The notes beneath the pieces are model-generated. The model was not told the origin of the DNA. It saw only the letters and a program-made list of their open reading frames with translations, and searched no databases. From Geothrix rubra (GTDB lineage: Bacteria > Acidobacteriota > Holophagae > Holophagales > Holophagaceae), in assembly GCF_030268065.1 (NCBI RefSeq), contig NZ_BSDD01000001.1, positions 806,001 through 870,000 of the forward strand: 64,000 nt of DNA, given 5' to 3'. Below, in pieces: positions 61,391 through 64,000 of this stretch. The translations under genes and the position numbers were made by a program. The number at the start of each line of letters is the position of its first letter. The stretch's first letter is position 1.

Positions 61391-61416
61391 GGCAGGAGGC
61401 CGGGAGGCCCCCTGCC
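61391..61416 (-). terminator. Terminator after OmpA-family gene
   Basis: GGCAGGAGGCC (61391-61401) and GGCCCCCTGCC (61406-61416) pair with one mismatch around a 4-base loop. On the minus strand it is followed by TCTTTTCC, so it resembles a rho-independent terminator, 19 bases past the stop at 61436. Confidence 0.8.
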
Positions 61417-61435
61417 TGATCATGGTCCGGCTTTC

Positions 61436-62539
61436 CTACTTCTTCTCGGGGGCCTTCGTATCCACCACATCCGTCATGTTCTTGCGGACCTCGGTGTTGG
61501 CGTCCTTCACCTTCACGTCGATCTCCACGCGGCGGTTCCTGGCCTGGCCTTCCCGGGTCTTGTTGTCGGCCACGGGGTTCTCGGGACCGGCGCCCACGGT
61601 GGAGACGCGGTCTTTGGGAATGCCCGCCTCCTCCAGCACCTTGGCCACGGCATCGGCCCGGCGCTTGCTCAGGGCCTTGTTGAAGGCCTTGCCGCCCACG
61701 GAAGAGGTGTAGCCCGTGACCACCAGGTTGTACTCGCCCTGGTAGGCCTTCAGGCTCTCGGCCACCTTCTGGATGGCGGCGGTGCCGGCGGCATCCAGGT
61801 CGGCCTTGCCGTTGGCGAAGTGCAGCATGGCCTCATCGAGGACGATCTTCGCGGGCGGCGGGGGCGCAGGCTTGGCCTCTTCCTTGGGCGGTTCGGGGGC
61901 CGGCGGCGGGGGCGGAGGCGGCGGCGGCGCCACGGGCTCGGCCTTGGGCTCGGGAGCCGGCGGCGGAGGCGGGGGCGGCGGGGCGGGCGCGGCCTTCTGT
62001 CCGCCGCCCCAGGTGTAGCCCAGGCCCACGGTGAACAGGTACTCCATGCGGGATTTGGGCAGTTCCACGCTCACGGCCCTGGCATTCAGGTCCAGCAGGA
62101 AGTTCTCGGCGAGCCGGCCCATGAGCCCCACCCCGCCGTGGTAGTTGAAGCGGGTGGTGGAATCGCCACTGGGGGAGTACTTCTTGTCGATGTTCGTCCC
62201 GCCCACGCCGGCGGCCAGGTACGGGTACCAGTTGTCGGCCCCCGGGCGGAAGTTGAACAAGCCCGAGAGCAGCAGATGGGTCTCGCTCCCCGTGGGAGCG
62301 CCCGGGATCTTGTCGGCTTTCAAGTCGCTGTGCAGCGCCCGCAGGTCGAGGCCCCAGCGGTCGGTGTACCAGTGCCCGACGCCGATGCCGTAGTGGAGTT
62401 CGTCCTTGAGATCGATCCCGAAGTTCTTGTCCTTGTCGAACATTGTCTGGCCCACGTGGCCAGCCACCCAGGCCTGGCCCTGCTGGGCCTGCAGGGCCAA
62501 TGCCGACCCGGCAAGCAGGATGAAGAAGGTGCGTTTCAT
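61436..62539 (-). CDS. OmpA-family outer-membrane barrel with peptidoglycan-binding domain
   Basis: 367 aa with GGAGG before the ATG at 62539. Signal peptide KRTFFILLAGSALALQAQ; residues 20-185 form a beta-barrel (WVAGHVGQTMF, WYPYLAAGVGGTNIDKKYSP, LFTVGLGYTWGGG). Two Pro-rich spacers with nine-proline runs separate it from the OmpA C-terminal domain (residues 255-355), which has LHFANGKADLDAAGTAAIQKVAESL, VTGYTSSVGGKAFNKALSKRRADAV and GQARNRRVEID, typical of DAP-type peptidoglycan binding. It would tie outer membrane to wall. Confidence 0.92.
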   Translation of the reverse strand: MKRTFFILLAGSALALQAQQGQAWVAGHVGQTMFDKDKNFGIDLKDELHYGIGVGHWYTDRWGLDLRALHSDLKADKIPGAPTGSETHLLLSGLFNFRPGADNWYPYLAAGVGGTNIDKKYSPSGDSTTRFNYHGGVGLMGRLAENFLLDLNARAVSVELPKSRMEYLFTVGLGYTWGGGQKAAPAPPPPPPPPAPEPKAEPVAPPPPPPPPPAPEPPKEEAKPAPPPPAKIVLDEAMLHFANGKADLDAAGTAAIQKVAESLKAYQGEYNLVVTGYTSSVGGKAFNKALSKRRADAVAKVLEEAGIPKDRVSTVGAGPENPVADNKTREGQARNRRVEIDVKVKDANTEVRKNMTDVVDTKAPEKK

Positions 62540-62703
62540 AACGCCTCCGTGGGGGTGGTGATGAGAACCCTAGCTTCCCACCCATCCGGATCGGTTTTCA
62601 ACCATCGCGATGCGATATTTAGCGCCAATCCCACGGCGCTTGACTCCGGTTCTGCCCACCGGGACTGGATTCCAGGCCGATGGAAACCTTCAGGAAATTC
62701 CTT

Positions 62704-62823
62704 TCAGACGGCCTCCGGGGCCGCGAGTTCCACCATGGGCGAGGCGGTCTCCACCGTGCTGCCCTCCTGGACGTACAGCTTGGCCACGGTCCCCGCGGAA
62801 GGGCTCTTGTACTCGTTCTGCAT
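62704..62823 (-). pseudogene. Duplicated 3' fragment of the biotin carrier gene
   Basis: A 39-codon open piece (MQNEYKSPSAGTVAKLYVQ ... PEAV) repeats the C-terminal end of the biotin carrier gene just after its biotinyl lysine. The underlying 114 bases (62711-62824) match 62939-63052 with three differences. It lacks the lysine and the rest of the domain, so it is a non-functional remnant or an ancestral 3' end. See the repeat entry. Confidence 0.8.
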
Positions 62824-63052
62824 CCTCTCGGTATCCGCTGCGCGGATACGCGAGACCTCAAATCTGCAGGTCCCGCATCACCCTGGCCTCGTTCTCTCGG
62901 TATCCGCTTCGCGGATACGCAAGTCCTCCCGCTAGTTGGCCTCCGGGGCCGCGAGCTCTACCATGGGCGAGGCGGTCTCCACCGTGCTGCCCTCCTGGAC
63001 GTACAGCTTGGCCACAGTCCCCGCGGAAGGGCTCTTGTACTCGTTCTGCATC
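62711..63052. repeat. 114-bp direct repeat enclosing a 114-bp palindromic segment
   Basis: Copies 62711-62824 and 62939-63052 are direct repeats (111 of 114 bases identical by eye). The segment between them, 62825-62938, contains CTCTCGGTATCCGC-TGC-GCGGATAC at 62825 and again with TTC at 62894, both triloop palindromes with 7-bp cores (TATCCGC/GCGGATA). It accounts for most of the 392 bases between the OmpA and biotin-carrier genes; the rest (62540-62703) holds the OmpA upstream region, with no clear promoter. Confidence 0.9.
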
Positions 63053-63459
63053 TTCATGGCCTCGAGGATGAGGAGGGTCTGGCCCTCCTGCACGGCCTCG
63101 CCGGCGGCCACGAGGACCTTGACCACCTTGCCGGGCATGGGGGAGGCCAGGGTGCCGCCGGCCCCCGAACCGGCACCGCCGCCGGCCAGGAGGGCCCGGC
63201 GGGGATCGGCCAGGGCGAACTCGTAGACGCCGTCGTAGACCATCACCCGGAAGGCGTGGGCGTCGGGATCCGGGGACTTGGCGGGATCCAGCAGCACCTC
63301 CACGGACCGGCCGTCCATGAGGATGGAATAGCAGCCCGGTTCCACCTCCCGGATGTCGATGGGATGGGCCTCGCCCTCCCAGACCAGGGTGAGGGCCCCG
63401 TCCTGGCGGAGCAGTTCCACCTCGTGCTGTTCCTTGCCGAAGGTCAGGGTTCGCTTCAT
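62932..63459 (-). CDS. Biotin carboxyl carrier protein (acyl-CoA carboxylase)
   Basis: 175 aa from ATG 63459. Residues 1-100 are an unassigned N-terminal part (HEVELLRQDGALTLVWEGEAHPIDI). The C-terminal biotinyl domain has ASPMPGKVVKVLVAAGEAVQEGQTLLILEAMKMQNEYKSPSAGTVAKLYVQEG with biotinylation at Lys136. It overlaps the repeat duplication at its end, so its last residues (EAN) differ from the copy (EAV). It is 38 bases downstream of the biotin carboxylase gene, so the two are likely subunits of an acyl-CoA carboxylase. Confidence 0.93.
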   Translation of the reverse strand: MKRTLTFGKEQHEVELLRQDGALTLVWEGEAHPIDIREVEPGCYSILMDGRSVEVLLDPAKSPDPDAHAFRVMVYDGVYEFALADPRRALLAGGGAGSGAGGTLASPMPGKVVKVLVAAGEAVQEGQTLLILEAMKMQNEYKSPSAGTVAKLYVQEGSTVETASPMVELAAPEAN

Positions 63460-63497
63460 TCGGGGCCTCGTTCCTGCATCGCGATCATCGGAGGGGT

Positions 63498-64000
63498 TCA
63501 GAGCCGGTTGAACCGGCCCCAGTGCTTCCACGCGTCCGGCTTGCCCTCGCCGCTGCCCGCGGGCTGGGCGGCCCGGCGTTCCTCAGCCTCCAGTTCGTGG
63601 AGCAGGGCGGCCGCCACGGCGAACTGGAGGTCCGGCCCCGGCCCCTTCTTCTTCCAGAAGGGCTTGTCCAGCATGCCGGTGTGCAGCTCGCCCTTGCGGA
63701 AGGGCTCGTGCTCCATGAGCACCTCGTGGAAGGCGATGTTGTGCCGGATGCCGCCGATGCGGTACTCGCCCAGGGCCGCCCGCATGCGGTCGATGGCCTC
63801 GATCCGCGTCGGCCCCCAGGTGCTCAGCTTGCTGATCATGGGGTCGTAGAACATGGGCACCTCGGCGCCCTCGTACACGCCACTGTCGTCCCGCACGTTC
63901 CGCCCCCCGGGGGCCTTCAGGAAGGTGATGCGGCCCGGGCTGGGCATGAAGTTCTTGTCCGGATCCTCGGCATAGACCCGGCACTCCATGGCCCAGCCGT
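63498..64000 (-). CDS. Biotin carboxylase subunit, C-terminal part
   Basis: The gene runs off the right edge; the last 166 codons are here. AMECRVYAEDPDKNFMPSPGRITFLKAPGG is the family's conserved C-lobe, then GAEVPMFYDPMISKLSTWGPTRIEAIDRMRAAL and GIRHNIAFHEVLMEH. This matches biotin carboxylases of acetyl/propionyl-CoA carboxylases. A 45-residue tail beyond HNIAFHEVLMEHEPF is common in the acyl-CoA (PccA-like) group. It is upstream of the biotin carrier gene. Confidence 0.93.
   Translation of the reverse strand, partial: GWAMECRVYAEDPDKNFMPSPGRITFLKAPGGRNVRDDSGVYEGAEVPMFYDPMISKLSTWGPTRIEAIDRMRAALGEYRIGGIRHNIAFHEVLMEHEPFRKGELHTGMLDKPFWKKKGPGPDLQFAVAAALLHELEAEERRAAQPAGSGEGKPDAWKHWGRFNRL

Noticed and set aside
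59003-62935. A 1310-codon plus-strand frame across ileS, mscL, ompA and the duplication
   Set aside because: It is antisense to four well-supported minus-strand genes, crosses intergenic regions and terminators, and has low-complexity composition.

Overview
The window is GC-rich chromosomal DNA, densely coded on both strands with short intergenic gaps. It has no rRNA, tRNA, CRISPR array, insertion sequence or prophage that I could find. Gene content (Gram-negative LPS/OmpA/LspA functions, S9 peptidases, BNR-repeat secreted proteins, BlaI/M56 pairs, DUF1028, short HisG with HisZ) and the codon use fit an Acidobacteriota of the Holophagae type (Geothrix/Holophaga-like). That placement is inference from gene content, not a database result.

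Layout. 1-4.9 kb: the end of an XdhC-type molybdoenzyme accessory gene and a MobA-like nucleotidyltransferase, then a redox/electrophile-stress block: an HxlR regulator divergent from a flavodoxin-type quinone reductase, thioredoxin, nitroreductase, aldo/keto reductase and a ferredoxin-MBL hydrolase. 4.9-15.3 kb: orphan urocanate hydratase, a large secreted BNR-repeat protein, a YchJ-family protein, a REC-histidine kinase, an exported DUF1028-TPR protein, a small exported protein and an S9A prolyl oligopeptidase. 15.4-22.9 kb: PIN-PhoH ATPase, a small membrane protein, tyrS translationally coupled to a PatA-like/SPOR membrane protein, rlpA, ispD, lpxC.

22.9-31.0 kb: a contiguous histidine operon (hisD, hisC fused to a HAD phosphatase, hisB, hisH, hisA, hisF, hisIE, hisZ, hisG) in which most junctions overlap. 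The HAD domain is the only candidate histidinol-phosphate phosphatase in it, so the operon appears to encode a complete PRPP-to-histidine route. 31.0-34.1 kb: a BlaI-type repressor with a near-ideal operator/promoter, an M56 metalloprotease carrying two TonB C-terminal domains, and a Sel1-repeat lipoprotein. 34.2-43.6 kb, minus strand: an exported phosphatase-like protein and the tetrapyrrole operon aroC-hemA-hemC-hemD-hemB-hemL-hemE-hemN, covering glutamyl-tRNA to protoporphyrinogen.

43.7-53.1 kb: a surface polysaccharide cluster (GT2, Wzi-like barrel, GT-B enzyme, WecE, WecD, GT4, two GT9 heptosyltransferase-like enzymes), pointing to an LPS or glycan containing dTDP-Fuc4NAc. 53.1-64 kb: secreted cyclophilin, a four-helix-bundle (S23/IVP type) gene bracketed by inverted heptamer arrays, a lone CoA-transferase B subunit, a small lipoprotein, pyrD, then minus-strand lspA, ileS, mscL, an OmpA-family barrel, a biotin carrier protein and the end of a biotin carboxylase.

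The most unusual signals are the HisC-HAD fusion, the inverted-repeat cassette around the four-helix-bundle gene and its relatives elsewhere in the window, a 114-bp duplication of the biotin-carrier 3' end split by palindromes, triloop palindromes inside ileS, and the BlaI/M56-TonB-TonB pair with its operator. I do not claim a new defence system.
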